Source: Chersky-840 sp963794615
GTDB lineage: Bacteria > Actinomycetota > Acidimicrobiia > Acidimicrobiales > UBA8190
Reading direction: 5' to 3'
NCBI GenBank assembly: GCA_963794615.1
Contig: CAWCEP010000005.1
Coordinates: 434,001 to 498,000, forward strand
Length of the DNA stretch: 64,000 nt
A model generated the notes under the pieces. That model was not told the DNA's origin. It did no database searches and worked only from the letters and a program-made list of their open reading frames with translations. The translations under genes and the position numbers were made by a program. Below, in pieces: positions 18,957 to 28,571 of the stretch (positions are counted from its first letter, which is position 1; each line of letters opens with the position of its first letter).

Positions 18957-20010
18957 ATGTCGAGCACCGCTCCCGGCTCGAGAGACGGCGAGTCCGGGCC
19001 GGTCGCGGTGCCTGTGACCGCCGCTCCGCCGCCACCGGCGGGGCCGCCCCCGGCCGACGCACCCCCGGGATCGGCCCCCCCGGGGTCCCCACCACCCCGG
19101 TCGCCGGCTTCCGCACCGCCGCCACCGCCCGCACCGCCGCCACCGGGGTATCCCGCCTCCCCGGGATGGCCCGGGAACGGGTACCCACCGCCGCCGTATG
19201 GGGAACGTCCCGGCGGGCCGGCTGCCGCTGGGGGCGACGACGACACCGACGACGCCCCGCCTCGGACGACGCGTGACGCCGGGACGTGGCTCATGTTCGC
19301 GGCGTTCGGGTTCATCGCCGGCCAGGTCGCGAGCACCATCCTCCTGGTGGTGGTGGCCGGGCTCACCGGCCACGGGTCGGAGATCGCGCGCTTGTCGACC
19401 CAGCCGGTCCCGCCCGCCTGGGTCGAGGTGAGCGGCCTCGTCGGCCTGTGGATCGGCTTCGTCGGCGCCATCGTGCTCACGAGCAAGGCGCGGGGGACGG
19501 GGAGCATCGTCCGCGACATGGGCCTCAGGGTGCGGCCGTGGGACGTGCTCGTCGGGCCCCTCATCGGGCTCGGCGGCCAACTCGTGCTGCTGCCCGTGCT
19601 CTATCTCCCGTTGGAGCATGTCGTCCCCCACCTCGACCAGCGTCTCAAAGAGCCCGCCCAACATCTGACCGGTGGGTTCCCCGGCTCGGACCTGGCCGTC
19701 ATCGCCGTGCTCACCGTGGTCGTGGTGCCGGTCATCGAGGAGACGTTCTTCCGGGGGCTCGTGCTGCGCGCCCTGCTCCGCATCTGCAGGGGGCCGGGCC
19801 CGTGGTGGGCGTGGCCCTGGCCGCCATCGCCGACGGGGTCATCTTCGGCCTGGCGCACTTCGAACTGCTCGAACTGCTCGGGCTGCTCGGCCTTCGGGGC
19901 CGTCCTGGCGTTGATGGCCTACAAGTTCCGTCGTCTGGGGCCGGGCATCTTCGCCCACGGGATGTTCAACCTGTTGGCCGATGCTGTCGGTGGCCGGCAT
20001 CCTGCACTGA
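18957..20010 (+). CDS. CPBP-family intramembrane metalloprotease with Pro-rich N-terminus, frame broken
   Basis: Abi/CAAX-type membrane protease. The first 120 residues are an extreme Pro/Ala/Gly-rich, presumably cytoplasmic arm (many PPP, ending in an Asp-rich patch). Membrane segments follow (WLMFAAFGFIAGQVASTILL; DVLVGPLIGLGGQLVLLPVL). Glutamate motif EETFFRG at about residue 261 and the FGLAHFE histidine motif, then HGMFN, form the catalytic set. Shifts near 19790, 19885 and 19980 are needed to join these; the last frame gives VAGILH and a stop at 20008-20010. Substrate unknown; family members process prenylated peptides, anti-sigma factors or bacteriocins. Confidence 0.8.
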
Positions 20011-20134
20011 CGGGGTACCGGCACCCGGCGACCACGGCTCCGGGGCCGCGGCCGGGACCGGACCGGCGCCACGGGACGCCGACGCACACGAAATCGGGGC
20101 CGGCGCTGCCGCTTGGGGGCGCTTTTCGGGCACC

Positions 20135-22608
20135 ATGGATCTGATGCGACGACCGTCCCCGCCCGCGATTGCCACGTTCGTGGCCGTCGCCGCGGTCATC
20201 GTCGTCGTCCTCTGGCAGTGCGATCCGAGCCTTCTGCTGGCCAACACCATGACGACGGGGGGCGACACCGGGGCCCACTTCGGTCTGGCCCAGTTCCTGA
20301 AGACCAACCTGCTCCTGCACGGGCACGTGACGGGTTGGTTCCCCGGCGCCTACGACGGCCTTCCCCTCAACACCTTCTACTTCCCGCTTCCCGACACCCT
20401 GGCGGCCCTGCTCGGCTTCGTCATCCCCTTCGACATCGCCTTCAAGTTCATCACCATCCTCGGCTCGATCACCCTGCCCGTCGCGGCCTGGGCCTTCGGC
20501 CGCCTGGTGGGGATGGAGCGGCCCCGGCCCGCCGTGCTCGCCGTGTTCACCCTGCCCTTCCTGTTCGACCAGACCTTCACCATCTACGGCGGGAACCTCT
20601 ACTCGACGATGGCCGGTGAGTACGCCTTCTCGCTCGGCTTGTCGGTGGCGCTGGTCTTCCTCGGGGTCGTGGTGCGGGGGATGCGCACCGGGCGCTCGAG
20701 GATCCCCGCCGTGGTGCTGCTCTCGGCGTGCGTGTTGTCCCACCTCGTCCCCACACTGTTCTGCTTCGTGGGCGCGCGGGCGGCCCTCGTCTTCTTCGGC
20801 CCCACCCGCCGGCGGGTGTGGTGGCTGGTGTCGGTGGTGGGCACCAGCTTCCTCCTCGTGGCGTGGTGGGCGGTTCCCTTCGTGATGGAGCAGGCCTACA
20901 GCACCACCATGGGGTGGCAGAACGTCACGACCTTCGCCGGGCTGCTCGCCCCGGCGGCGGACCGCTGGGCGCTCATCGTCGGCGTGGTCGGTGTGGTGAT
21001 CGCCTGCATCCGGTTCAACCGTGCCATCCTCTCGCTCACCGTGGCCGGGGTGGCGGCTGCCCTGTTCGTGCGCTACGCACCCCAGAGCGCGCTCTACAAC
21101 ACGCGTGTCCTGCCCATCTACTGGCTCTGCGTCTACCTCGTCGCCGGCTACGGGGTGGCGGAGCTGTTGATCATCGGCGGCGCGGGGCTGGCGCAACCTG
21201 CGCGACGCCCTGCGGTGGGCGCCCCCGGACCTCCCCACCCTGGCGGTCCCGGGCGGGGGGCCGACCCCGGCCTTCGCCACCGGGGGCCCCATCTCGAGCT
21301 TCGCCCCGCACGTGGTGTCGGCCACCACCGACGTGCGCCCGGGCGCCGGCACCGGGACCGTTGCCGAGGCCGGCGTACCCCGGGGAGGGGGTCGGCGGCG
21401 AGTCGCGCTGGCTCCCGCCGTCCGGGGCCCCCCCGCCGCCGTGGCCTCCGCCGCCGCGGCGCATGGCGTGGGCGCCGGGCGCGTTGGTCGTGCCCATCGT
21501 GGCGTTGGCCCTCTCGGCGCTGGTCGTGCTGCCCCCGCTGCTCGTCACGCCCGGGACGGTCTACAAGCTCGGGCCCGTGAACGTCCGGGCCAGCAATGTC
21601 CCGGCGTGGGCCCAGTGGAACTACTCCGGCGTCGAGCGCAAGGCCGGGTACCCCGAGCTCCAGGACATCGTCACCCACATGGACCAGGTGACGAAGAAGT
21701 ACGGGTGCGGACGCGCCATGTGGGAGTACAACGCCGACCTCAACCGATTCGGCACGCCCATGGCGTTGATGCTGCTTCCCAATTACACCGGCGGGTGCGT
21801 CGACTCCATGGAGGGTCTGCTCTTCGAGTCGGCGACGTCGACGCCGTACCACTTCATCAACCAGGCCGAGCTCTCGGTGTCGCCGTCCGAGGCCATGGTC
21901 CCGTCCACCACCGGCATCGTGTACGGGGGGGTCAACGTCCCGCTCGGGATCGAGCACCTCCAGATGCTCGGGGTGAAGTACTTCATGGCCGTCTCCCCGC
22001 CGATCCAGGACCAGGCCGACGCCGACCCCGCCCTGACCCTCGTCTCCACCACGCGGTCCGTGGCACACCGTGTACCAGGGCCAGACCATCATCACCACGT
22101 GGAAGATCTACCTGATCCACAACTCGTCGCTCGTGACCCCGCTCACCGAGACCCCCGACGTCCTCACCGGGGTGGGCGCGGCCCAGCCGACGTGGCTGCC
22201 GGTCTCCCAACGCTGGTACGCGAACCCCGCGGCGTGGTCCCAGCAGATGGTGGCGGGCGGCCTGGCGTCGTGGGCGCGCGCCCCCAAGGGGGTGGCCCCC
22301 GCCGAGCACCAGGCACTCCCGGCCGTGACGGTGTCGTCCATCCGCTCCACCGACAACCAAGTGAGCTTCCACGTGAGTCGCATCGGCGTGCCCGTGCTGG
22401 TCCGGGTCTCGTACTTCCCGTCGTGGCACGCCACCGGGGCGCAGGGCCCGTGGCGGGCCGAGCCGAACCTCATGGTGGTCGTGCCCACCTCGCACGACGT
22501 CACCTTACCTACGGGGCCAGCGGCCCCGACAAGCTCGGGATGGTGCTGAGCCTGGTCGGGCTCGTGGCGCTGGGCGTGCTCGTCTGGCGACGCTTCGCCT
22601 ACCCCTGA
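20135..22608 (+). CDS. Large multi-pass membrane protein, GT-C-like (PTPS-related type), frame broken
   Basis: About 824 residues. An acidic motif right after TM1 (TTGGDTGAHFGLAQFL) resembles the first-loop Asp of GT-C glycosyltransferases, followed by GWFPGAYDGLPLNTFYFPLP and about ten helices (FVIPFDIAFKFITILGSITL; VWWLVSVVGTSFLLVAWWAV). A soluble extracytoplasmic domain (residues about 480-780: VPAWAQWNYSGVERKAGYPE, VKYFMAVSPPIQDQ) and a final helix (GMVLSLVGLVALGVLVW) end the chain. The layout resembles membrane proteins labelled PTPS-related, probably polyprenyl-sugar-dependent glycosyltransferases; that is an inference. Frames shift near 21190, 22065 and 22505. ATG 20135 or 20144 could start it. 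Confidence 0.7.
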
Positions 22609-22864
22609 ACCGCTGAACAGGCGCGGACAGGGCGCGGCCGAGGAATCGGCGAGACCGTGACGAGTCGCCGACGAGGCCCCTTCACCGTCGCTCGCCGTGC
22701 CCGGCGAGGATCACGATTCCCTAACTTCTGGCACACGCCTCCCACATCGCTCAGGGCCGATCATTCGACAGGCCCACACGAGACAGGCCGCTTCAGAGGT
22801 CCCGCACCGGGACCGATGGAACGGAGAACTCTCGACGGACCGTTTGCGCACGAGGAGGGAGGCG
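22609..22864. other. Intergenic region upstream of the lipoprotein operon
   Basis: About 256 bp without a convincing gene. It holds a possible -10 (TAACTT, 22732-22737) without a clear -35, and a perfect short hairpin GGTCCCG-CAC-CGGGACC at 22798-22814 about 50 bp before the lipoprotein ATG. Confidence 0.4.
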
Positions 22865-23194
22865 ATGACGCCACGGAAGCTCGCCACGGCCACGCTGTTC
22901 AGCGGCCTCGCCGTGACCCTGGCCGCCTGCGGGGCGGGAAGCTCGTCGCACGTCGTGGCGCGGCTCACGCCCACCACGGCGGGGGCGCCGACGTCCAGCA
23001 CCACGGTGACCGTGCCCGGCACGGGCACGAGCTCGGCTCCGGGCTCGGCTCCGGTGCACGGCGCACCGACGACCGCACCCTCGGCGTCGCTCAACCCACA
23101 GACGCTCGATCAGGTCGCCGCCGACCTGGGGGCTTTGGACAACAGCCTCAACACGGCGAACTCCGACCTGAACAACCCGCAAGGAGACTCTTGA
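22865..23194 (+). CDS. Small lipoprotein, unknown function
   Basis: 109 residues. A basic start, hydrophobic stretch and lipobox (VTLAAC, Cys22) show a lipoprotein signal peptide. The mature part is a Thr/Ser/Pro-rich linker and a short helical end (LDQVAADLGALDNSLNTANS). GAGGAGGGAGG just before ATG 22865 is a strong ribosome-binding site. It ends 1 bp before the next gene. The C-terminal segment resembles part of the partner's helical repeats, so the two may pair at the cell surface. No family recognised. Confidence 0.75.
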   Translation: MTPRKLATATLFSGLAVTLAACGAGSSSHVVARLTPTTAGAPTSSTTVTVPGTGTSSAPGSAPVHGAPTTAPSASLNPQTLDQVAADLGALDNSLNTANSDLNNPQGDS

Positions 23195-23195
23195 G

Positions 23196-23979
23196 ATGAA
23201 GCACAACTTCGCACGTCGCATGGCGCGGCGTGCCATGACGGCCGGCGCCGTCGCCGGGCTCGTCGTGATGGTGCCCGGGTGCCGCCTTCGCAGCATCCTC
23301 GGCCAACGGCCTCGACCACCACCGCGGCTCGACGGCCACGACGATCCCGGCATCGAACCCGCGATGCACCGCCGCGCTGTTCGGTCAGGCCCAACAGCTC
23401 GTCGAGGCGGACCTGGCGGGTCGGGTCGCCCAACTCAACGCCTTGCTGGCGGCGGCGAACAACACCGCCAACCACCTGACCACCGGTGACCGCCAGACGC
23501 TGCGGAACGACATCACCACCGTGGAGCTCCCCGGCATCGAGGCGTTGCAGACCCAGGCGCAGCCGGCCACCACGTGTCCGGGGCTGCGGACCGTGGCCCG
23601 CTCGATGGTCTACAACTACCGCGTCTACGTCGTCATGACGCCACAGACGCATCTGACCATCGTGGTCGACGACGAGACCTACATCGAGGGCGTGCTCGTC
23701 AACCTCGAGCCCCAGATCGCCACCGCCATCCAGAACGCCCAGGCGGCCGGCAAGGACGTCACCGCGGCCCAGGCCGCCTTCAACGACCTCAAGAACCAGG
23801 TGTCGACGGCGCAGGGCGACACCAACGGTGAGGCGGCCCAGATCCTGGCGCAGGCGCCGACCGGCTTCCCCGGGAACTGGCAGGCCTTCCTGACGGCCCG
23901 CACCAACGCCACCAACGCGCGCACCGACCTGCGCGCCGCCTACGCCGACGCCCAGCACATCCGGACCGACCTGCAATAG
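23196..23979 (+). CDS. Secreted alpha-helical protein, unknown function, frame broken once
   Basis: ATG 23196 follows AAGGAG with good spacing and sits 1 bp after the lipoprotein stop. An N-terminal Sec signal (RRAMTAGAVAGLVVMVPG) continues, after a one-base shift near 23282, into AAFAASS, giving an A-F-A type cleavage site. The mature protein of about 235 residues is Ala/Gln/Asn-rich and helical (LVEADLAGRVAQLNALLAAA; FLTARTNATNARTDLRAAYA), with two Cys (NPRCTAALF; TTCPGLRTV). Long amphipathic helices suggest a coiled-coil or bundle. Function unknown; the tight operon links it to the lipoprotein. Confidence 0.7.
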
Positions 23980-24050
23980 CACGGCCGCCCGCAGCGCGGC
24001 CCCGGCATCCCCGCCGGCCGTGAGCCCCGGGCCGCGGGGAGGGGAGCGGG

Positions 24051-24056
24051 TAGGCT
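24051..24056 (+). promoter_or_regulatory. Candidate -10 element TAGGCT for manB operon
   Basis: TAGGCT ends 9 bp before ATG 24066; no Shine-Dalgarno sequence. Confidence 0.55.
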
Positions 24057-24065
24057 GCATGCGCC

Positions 24066-25439
24066 ATGACCGCACTCGATGCCGTGTTCAAGGCCTACGA
24101 CGTGCGCGGGACGGTACCCGAGCAGCTCGACGGCCGTAGCTGTCGTGCCATCGGCTGGGCCTTCGCGCATTTCGTGGGCACGAGCCGCATCTTGGTGGCG
24201 CGCGACATGCGGGCGTCGGGCGTGGAGCTCTCGGCCGCCTTCGCCACCGGCGCCCGCCGGGCCGGGGCCACGGTGGTGGACCTCGGGCTGGCGTCGACCG
24301 ACATGTTGTACTTCGCGTCGGGCCGGCTCGACGCCCCCGGGGCGATGTTCACGGCCTCGCACAACCCCGCCGGCTACAACGGGATCAAGATGTGCCTGGC
24401 CGGGGCCAAGCCGGTGGGACAGGACACCGGGCTGGCCGTCGTCCGCGACGAAGCCGAGGACGCGCTCGCCTCGGGCGCCGACGACGGCCCCGAGCTCGGG
24501 GGCTACGAGCAGCGCGACCTCCTCGACGAGTTCGCCGACCACGTGCGCTCGTTCATCGAACCTTCCGCCCTGCGCCGTCTGAAGGTGGTGGCCGACACCG
24601 CCAACGGCATGGGCGGCCTCGTGGTGCCGAAGGTCTTCGAGGGCCTCCCCGTCGACCTCGAGATCCTCTTCGGCGAGCTCGACGGCACCTTCCCCAACCA
24701 CCCCGCCGACCCCATCCAGGAGGAGAACCTCCGGGACCTCAAGCGGGCCGTGCTGGCGTCGAAGGCCGACATCGGGCTCGCCTTCGACGGGGACGCCGAC
24801 CGCGTCTTCCTCGTCGACGAGCAGGCGCGCCCCGTGTCGGGGTCGCTCACCACCGCCCTGGTGGCGCGGGCCATGCTCGAGAAGCATCCCGGCGCCACCG
24901 TCCTCTACAACCTCATCAGCTCGAAGATCGTCCCCGAGACGATCGAGCGCTATGGCGGCACGGCGGTGCGCACCCGGGTCGGGCACTCCTTCATCAAGCA
25001 GGTGATGGTGGACACCGGCGCGGTCTTCGGGGGCGAGCACTCGGGGCACTACTACTTCATGGACAACTACCGCGCCGACTCGGGGCTCATCGCAGCCATG
25101 ATCGTCCTGGAGGAATTGTCGGCGTCGGGGGTGACGCTGTCGGAGCTCCTGGCCCCGTACCGCAAGTACGCCGACTCGGGCGAGATCAACACCGCCGTCG
25201 ACGATCCCGTCACCGCCGTCGAGTCACTGGCCGAGCATTTCGCCGCTCAGGGGCTCGTCACCGACCGCACCGACGGGCTGACCGTCGAGTTCGACGACTG
25301 GTGGTTCAACGTCCGCCCCTCGAACACCGAGCCCCTGCTGCGCCTCAATGTCGAAGCGGCCACCCCCGCCGAGTGCGAACGCCACACCGCCGAGCTCCTC
25401 CAGCTCGTGGCCAAGGTGCCGGGCGGAGGCACGACCTGA
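24066..25439 (+). CDS. manB: Phosphomannomutase/phosphoglucomutase
   Basis: Interconverts mannose-6-phosphate and mannose-1-phosphate (often also glucose phosphates), feeding the ManC-like enzyme at 2.5 kb. Intact, 457 residues, all four domains present: start KAYDVRGTVPEQL, active phosphoserine loop TASHNPAGYNG near 96-106, Mg-binding FDGDADR near 240-246, substrate loop GGEHSGHYYF, and C-terminal phosphate-binding RPSNTEPLLRLNVEA. It starts a run manB, Trm112-like, SIS isomerase, then ahcY, as in other actinobacteria. Confidence 0.95.
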   Translation: MTALDAVFKAYDVRGTVPEQLDGRSCRAIGWAFAHFVGTSRILVARDMRASGVELSAAFATGARRAGATVVDLGLASTDMLYFASGRLDAPGAMFTASHNPAGYNGIKMCLAGAKPVGQDTGLAVVRDEAEDALASGADDGPELGGYEQRDLLDEFADHVRSFIEPSALRRLKVVADTANGMGGLVVPKVFEGLPVDLEILFGELDGTFPNHPADPIQEENLRDLKRAVLASKADIGLAFDGDADRVFLVDEQARPVSGSLTTALVARAMLEKHPGATVLYNLISSKIVPETIERYGGTAVRTRVGHSFIKQVMVDTGAVFGGEHSGHYYFMDNYRADSGLIAAMIVLEELSASGVTLSELLAPYRKYADSGEINTAVDDPVTAVESLAEHFAAQGLVTDRTDGLTVEFDDWWFNVRPSNTEPLLRLNVEAATPAECERHTAELLQLVAKVPGGGTT

Positions 25440-25488
25440 CACCCGTGACACCACCGAACCACGATTGAAGTTGGGAGCACGACGACCG

Positions 25489-25737
25489 ATGGCATTGGAC
25501 CCGTTGCTACTGGAAGTGCTGGCGTGTCCCGAGGACAAGGGGCCGCTGCTGTACTTCGAGGACGAGGACCGGCTCTACAACCCCCGGCTGCACCGCAGCT
25601 ACGAGGTGCGAGACGGGATCCCCGTCATGCTCGTCGACGAAGCCAGCGCCGTCGACGACGCCGAGCACGAGCGGCTCATGGCCAAGGCCCACGAGGGCGG
25701 CGCGGCCAGCACGCTGCCGGGGGCGAGCGCCACATGA
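25489..25737 (+). CDS. Trm112/UPF0434-like small protein
   Basis: 82 residues. The N-terminus LLEVLACPEDKGPLLYFEDE and EVRDGIPVMLVDEA have the Trm112-like layout; only one Cys of the usual zinc set is visible, so metal binding is doubtful. Eukaryotic Trm112 activates methyltransferases, and the bacterial role is unclear. ATG 25489 has GGGAG upstream. Its stop overlaps the start of the isomerase (ATGA), so the two are translationally coupled. This small gene occupies the same place between manB and the isomerase in other actinobacteria. Confidence 0.85.
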   Translation: MALDPLLLEVLACPEDKGPLLYFEDEDRLYNPRLHRSYEVRDGIPVMLVDEASAVDDAEHERLMAKAHEGGAASTLPGASAT

Positions 25738-26786
25738 CCGACGTCCCCGTCGCCGACGGCGTGCTCGACACGCTCGGCATGTTCGACGTGACCGCCGGAC
25801 TGCCCGAGCAGGTGGCCACGGCCGTGGGTGCCGCTCGCGGCCTCGACGGGCTCCCCGAGCGCGAGTACGTGGAGAACGTGGTCGTGCTCGGCATGGGCGG
25901 GAGCGGCCTCGCCGGCGACGTCATGGTGGCGGTGGCGGGGCCCTTCGTCCCCGTCCCCATCACGGTGGTGAAGTCCTATGACCTCCCCGACTTCGTGGGC
26001 CGGGGCTCGCTCGTCTTCGCCATCTCGTTCTCGGGCAACACCGAGGAGACGGTGGAGGCGGCGGGGGAGGCCGCCAACGCCGGGGCCAGCCTCGTGGCCG
26101 TGACCGGCGGCGGCGAGCTCGGGCGCCTGGCCGACGAGTGGGGGGCGCCGGTCGTCGCCGTGCCCACCACCATCCCCCAGCCCCGGGCCGGGATCGGGGC
26201 CATGGCCATCCCGCCGCTCGTCGTCCTCGAGGACATCGGGCTCTTCCCGGGCGCGGCCACCTGGGTCGCCCTGGCGGTGGACCAGCTCAAGTACCGCCGG
26301 GACCGGTTGGTCCAGCCCGGGAGCACCGCCGAGGAGGTGGCCCGCCGGATCGGCCGCACCATCCCCCTCGTCCACGGGGCCCAGGCCGTCGGCGCCGCCG
26401 CCACGCTGCGGTGGAAGGCGCAGGTCAACGAGAACGCCAAGGCGCCCGCCTTCGCGGCGGTCTACCCCGAGCTCTGCCACAACGAGATCGCCGGCTGGGG
26501 CCAGCACGGGGACGTCACCCGCCAGATCATCACCCTCATCAATCTGCGCCACGACGCCGAGCATCCCCAGCTGGCCCGGCGCTTCGCCTTCGTCTCGGAT
26601 GTGCTTCGCGAGGTCGTAGCTGACATCATCGAGGTGCGCGCCCAGGGTGAGGGGGACCTGGCCCAGCTCCTCGACCTGATGCTCGTGGGGGACTTCGTCT
26701 CGCTCCATCTCGCTGCCCGCGAAGGCATCGACCCGGGGCCGGTGCCGGTCCTCGAGGACCTGAAGCGGCGTCTGCTCGAGCCGTAG
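25734..26786 (+). CDS. Bifunctional phosphoglucose/phosphomannose isomerase-type SIS protein
   Basis: Two SIS domains. The first has VVLGMGGSGLAGDVM near 52-63 and ISFSGNTEETVEAA near 100; the second contains NENAKAPAF and the catalytic-type HNEIAGW. 350 residues, usual for the bifunctional PGI/PMI family that converts fructose-6-phosphate to glucose- or mannose-6-phosphate. This supplies substrate for ManB next door. ATG 25734 overlaps the previous stop. Intact. Mycobacterial homologues sit beside manA, so the PMI role is likely but not proven. Confidence 0.88.
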   Translation: MTDVPVADGVLDTLGMFDVTAGLPEQVATAVGAARGLDGLPEREYVENVVVLGMGGSGLAGDVMVAVAGPFVPVPITVVKSYDLPDFVGRGSLVFAISFSGNTEETVEAAGEAANAGASLVAVTGGGELGRLADEWGAPVVAVPTTIPQPRAGIGAMAIPPLVVLEDIGLFPGAATWVALAVDQLKYRRDRLVQPGSTAEEVARRIGRTIPLVHGAQAVGAAATLRWKAQVNENAKAPAFAAVYPELCHNEIAGWGQHGDVTRQIITLINLRHDAEHPQLARRFAFVSDVLREVVADIIEVRAQGEGDLAQLLDLMLVGDFVSLHLAAREGIDPGPVPVLEDLKRRLLEP

Positions 26787-26850
26787 ACAACGCCAGACCA
26801 CTGCCCTGAGGCCCAGACCACAGCTGTCGATCACACGAGGAGCACACATC

Positions 26851-28124
26851 ATGTCCACGTCCGCCAATGACTCACGACGTCGCCGACCTCGGCCTCGCCG
26901 ACCTCGGGCGCCAGCGCATCGCATGGGCCGACGCCAACATGCCGGTGTTGACCTCGATCCGGGAGCGCTTCGCCAAGGAGCGCCCCCTGGCCGGGGCCAG
27001 GGTGGCGGCCTGCCTGCACGTGACGACCGAGACCGCCAACCTGCTGCGAACGCTCAAGGCGGGGGGGGCCGAGGTGCTCGATCTGCGCGTCGAACCCGTT
27101 GTCGACCCAGGACGACGTGGCCGCGTCGCTGGTCCGTGACGAGGGCATCCCGACGTTCGCCGTGAAGGGCGAGGACGCCGAGCTCTACTACGCCCATATC
27201 GACGCGCTGCTCGACCGCCATCCCACCATGACCATGGACGACGGCTGCGACACGGTGTCGCGGATCCACTCGACGCGCCCCGAGCAGGTGTCGGAGATCC
27301 TGGCCGGCACCGAGGAGACCACGACCGGGGTCATCCGGTTGCGCGCCATGGAGGCCGAGGGCGCGCTCAAGTACCCGATCGTGGCGGTCAACGACGCCGA
27401 CACCAAGCACATGTTCGACAACCGCTACGGCACGGGCCAGTCCACCCTCGACGGCGTCATCCGGGCCACCAACGTCCTGCTGGCGGGCAAGCGCATCGTG
27501 GTGGCCGGGTACGGCTACTGCGGCAAGGGCGTGGCCAGCCGGGCCCGGGGCCACGGCGCCCAGGTCATCGTGACCGAGATCAACCCCCTGCGCGCCCTCG
27601 AGGCCGTCATGGACGGGTTCCGGGTCGAGCCCATGGAGATCGCCGCGGCCGAAGGGGAGATCTTCATCACCGTCACCGGCAACCGCGACGTGTTGCGCGC
27701 CGAGCACTTCGAACGGATGCAGGACGGGGCCATCGTCGCCAACTCGGGCCACTTCGACATCGAGATCGACCTCATCAGCCTCGGGGAGCTGTCCGAGGGC
27801 CAGCGCCGCCACGTCCGCCCGATGGTCGAGGAGTTCTCGGTGCGGGGCAAGCGCGTCCTCGTCATCGCCGAGGGACGGCTCGTCAACCTGAGCGCGGCCG
27901 AGGGCCACCCCGCCGCGGTGATGGACATGAGCTTCGCCAACCAGGCCCTCGCCGCGGAGTGGGTCATGGCCAACGCGGCGACGCTCGAGAAGCGCGTCTA
28001 CGACGTGCCCCGCACCATCGACGCCGAGATCGCCCGGCTCAAGCTCGAGACGATGGGGGTCGACATCGACCGGCTCACCCCGGCCCAGGAGGAGTACCTC
28101 GGCTCCTGGCAGACCGGCACCTGA
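26851..28124 (+). CDS. ahcY: S-adenosylhomocysteine hydrolase, frame broken near the start
   Basis: Splits S-adenosylhomocysteine to adenosine and homocysteine using bound NAD, regenerating the methyl cycle. Motifs are ADANMPVLTSIRERF, CLHVTTETANLLRTL, SNPLSTQDDVAASL, DDGCDTV, NDADTKHMFDNRYGTGQS and the NAD-binding VVAGYGYCGKGVA. A GAGGAG at 26837-26842 points to ATG 26851; using it needs one surplus A removed at 26865-26866, joining MSTSA to MTHDVADLG. A second surplus base near 27086 restores VLDLASNPLSTQ. The C-terminus ends at LTPAQEEYLGSWQTGT, shorter than eukaryotic-type enzymes and like the shorter prokaryotic forms. Total about 424 residues. Confidence 0.92.
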
Positions 28125-28217
28125 CACCGGCGGCTTCGACCCGCGCCGTCCCGGGCGCCGGATCTCCCACCTCACCAGCACGTCCGTCGGGCCCGAGACA
28201 TACCGGGCGGGCGGGCG

Positions 28218-28223
28218 TACGCT
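28218..28223 (+). promoter_or_regulatory. -10 element TACGCT for structured RNA
   Basis: TACGCT with GAGACA 17 bp upstream (28195-28200, four of six -35 consensus bases). The expected transcription start, 7 bp downstream, is 28230, exactly the first base of the closing helix of the RNA. Confidence 0.65.
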
Positions 28224-28229
28224 GGGGTC

Positions 28230-28506
28230 GTGGATCGTGTCCGGGTCTGTGGTTGCAAGTCGAAGCCAGTCGCAGGCGAAACGACCCACGTAAGGCAACT
28301 CATGGTTGCTGAGCATGGTGCGACTTAGAGGTAAGCCCTGCCCGTCGGGGCACCGACTCCCGGTGTTCGACGGAGAAGGAGCGAAGCAGGCCGTCATGGG
28401 TGTCGTCGGGCGACGCGGTTCGCCGCGCCGTCGCCGGCAGCCGGGCCGTCACCTCCTCTGCAGGCGAGTGTGGGGACAAAGACCAGGTCAGCCGGACGCG
28501 ATCCAC
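28230..28506 (+). ncRNA. Large structured non-coding RNA upstream of hpf (candidate raiA-type RNA)
   Basis: GTGGATCGTGTCCGG (28230-28244) pairs with CCGGACGCGATCCAC (28492-28506): 15 bp with one G-U, closing a 277-nt element. Inside are AAGTCG/CGACTT (28257-28262 with 28321-28326), the hairpin GCAAC-N5-GTTGC (28295-28309), a nested stem CCGTCG/CGACGG (28342-28347 with 28368-28373) around CACCG/CGGTG, and GGCGAC-GCGG-TTCG-CCGC-N3-GTCGCC (28409-28435). No convincing ORF lies here. The element starts at a predicted promoter and ends 65 bp before hpf. The raiA RNA motif occurs upstream of raiA/hpf genes in Actinobacteria and Firmicutes; I assign it by position, not by matching the consensus. Confidence 0.7.
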
Positions 28507-28527
28507 AAGCATCGAACAGGTCAGCCG
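28484..28527 (+). repeat. 11-bp direct repeat at the 3' end of the structured RNA
   Basis: CAGGTCAGCCG occurs at 28484-28494 and again at 28517-28527. The first copy runs into the 3' strand of the closing helix; the second lies just outside it. It may allow strand exchange or be a relic of duplication. Confidence 0.6.
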
Positions 28528-28571
28528 TAGGGGAGGGACGACCCGACCCGCGGCCTGAAGGAGGTGCAGCG

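Noticed and set aside
28230..28506. tmRNA, RNase P RNA or 6S RNA
   Set aside because: No tRNA-like ends or tag reading frame, no conserved RNase P core sequences, and the multi-stem shape is not the single long bubble of 6S.
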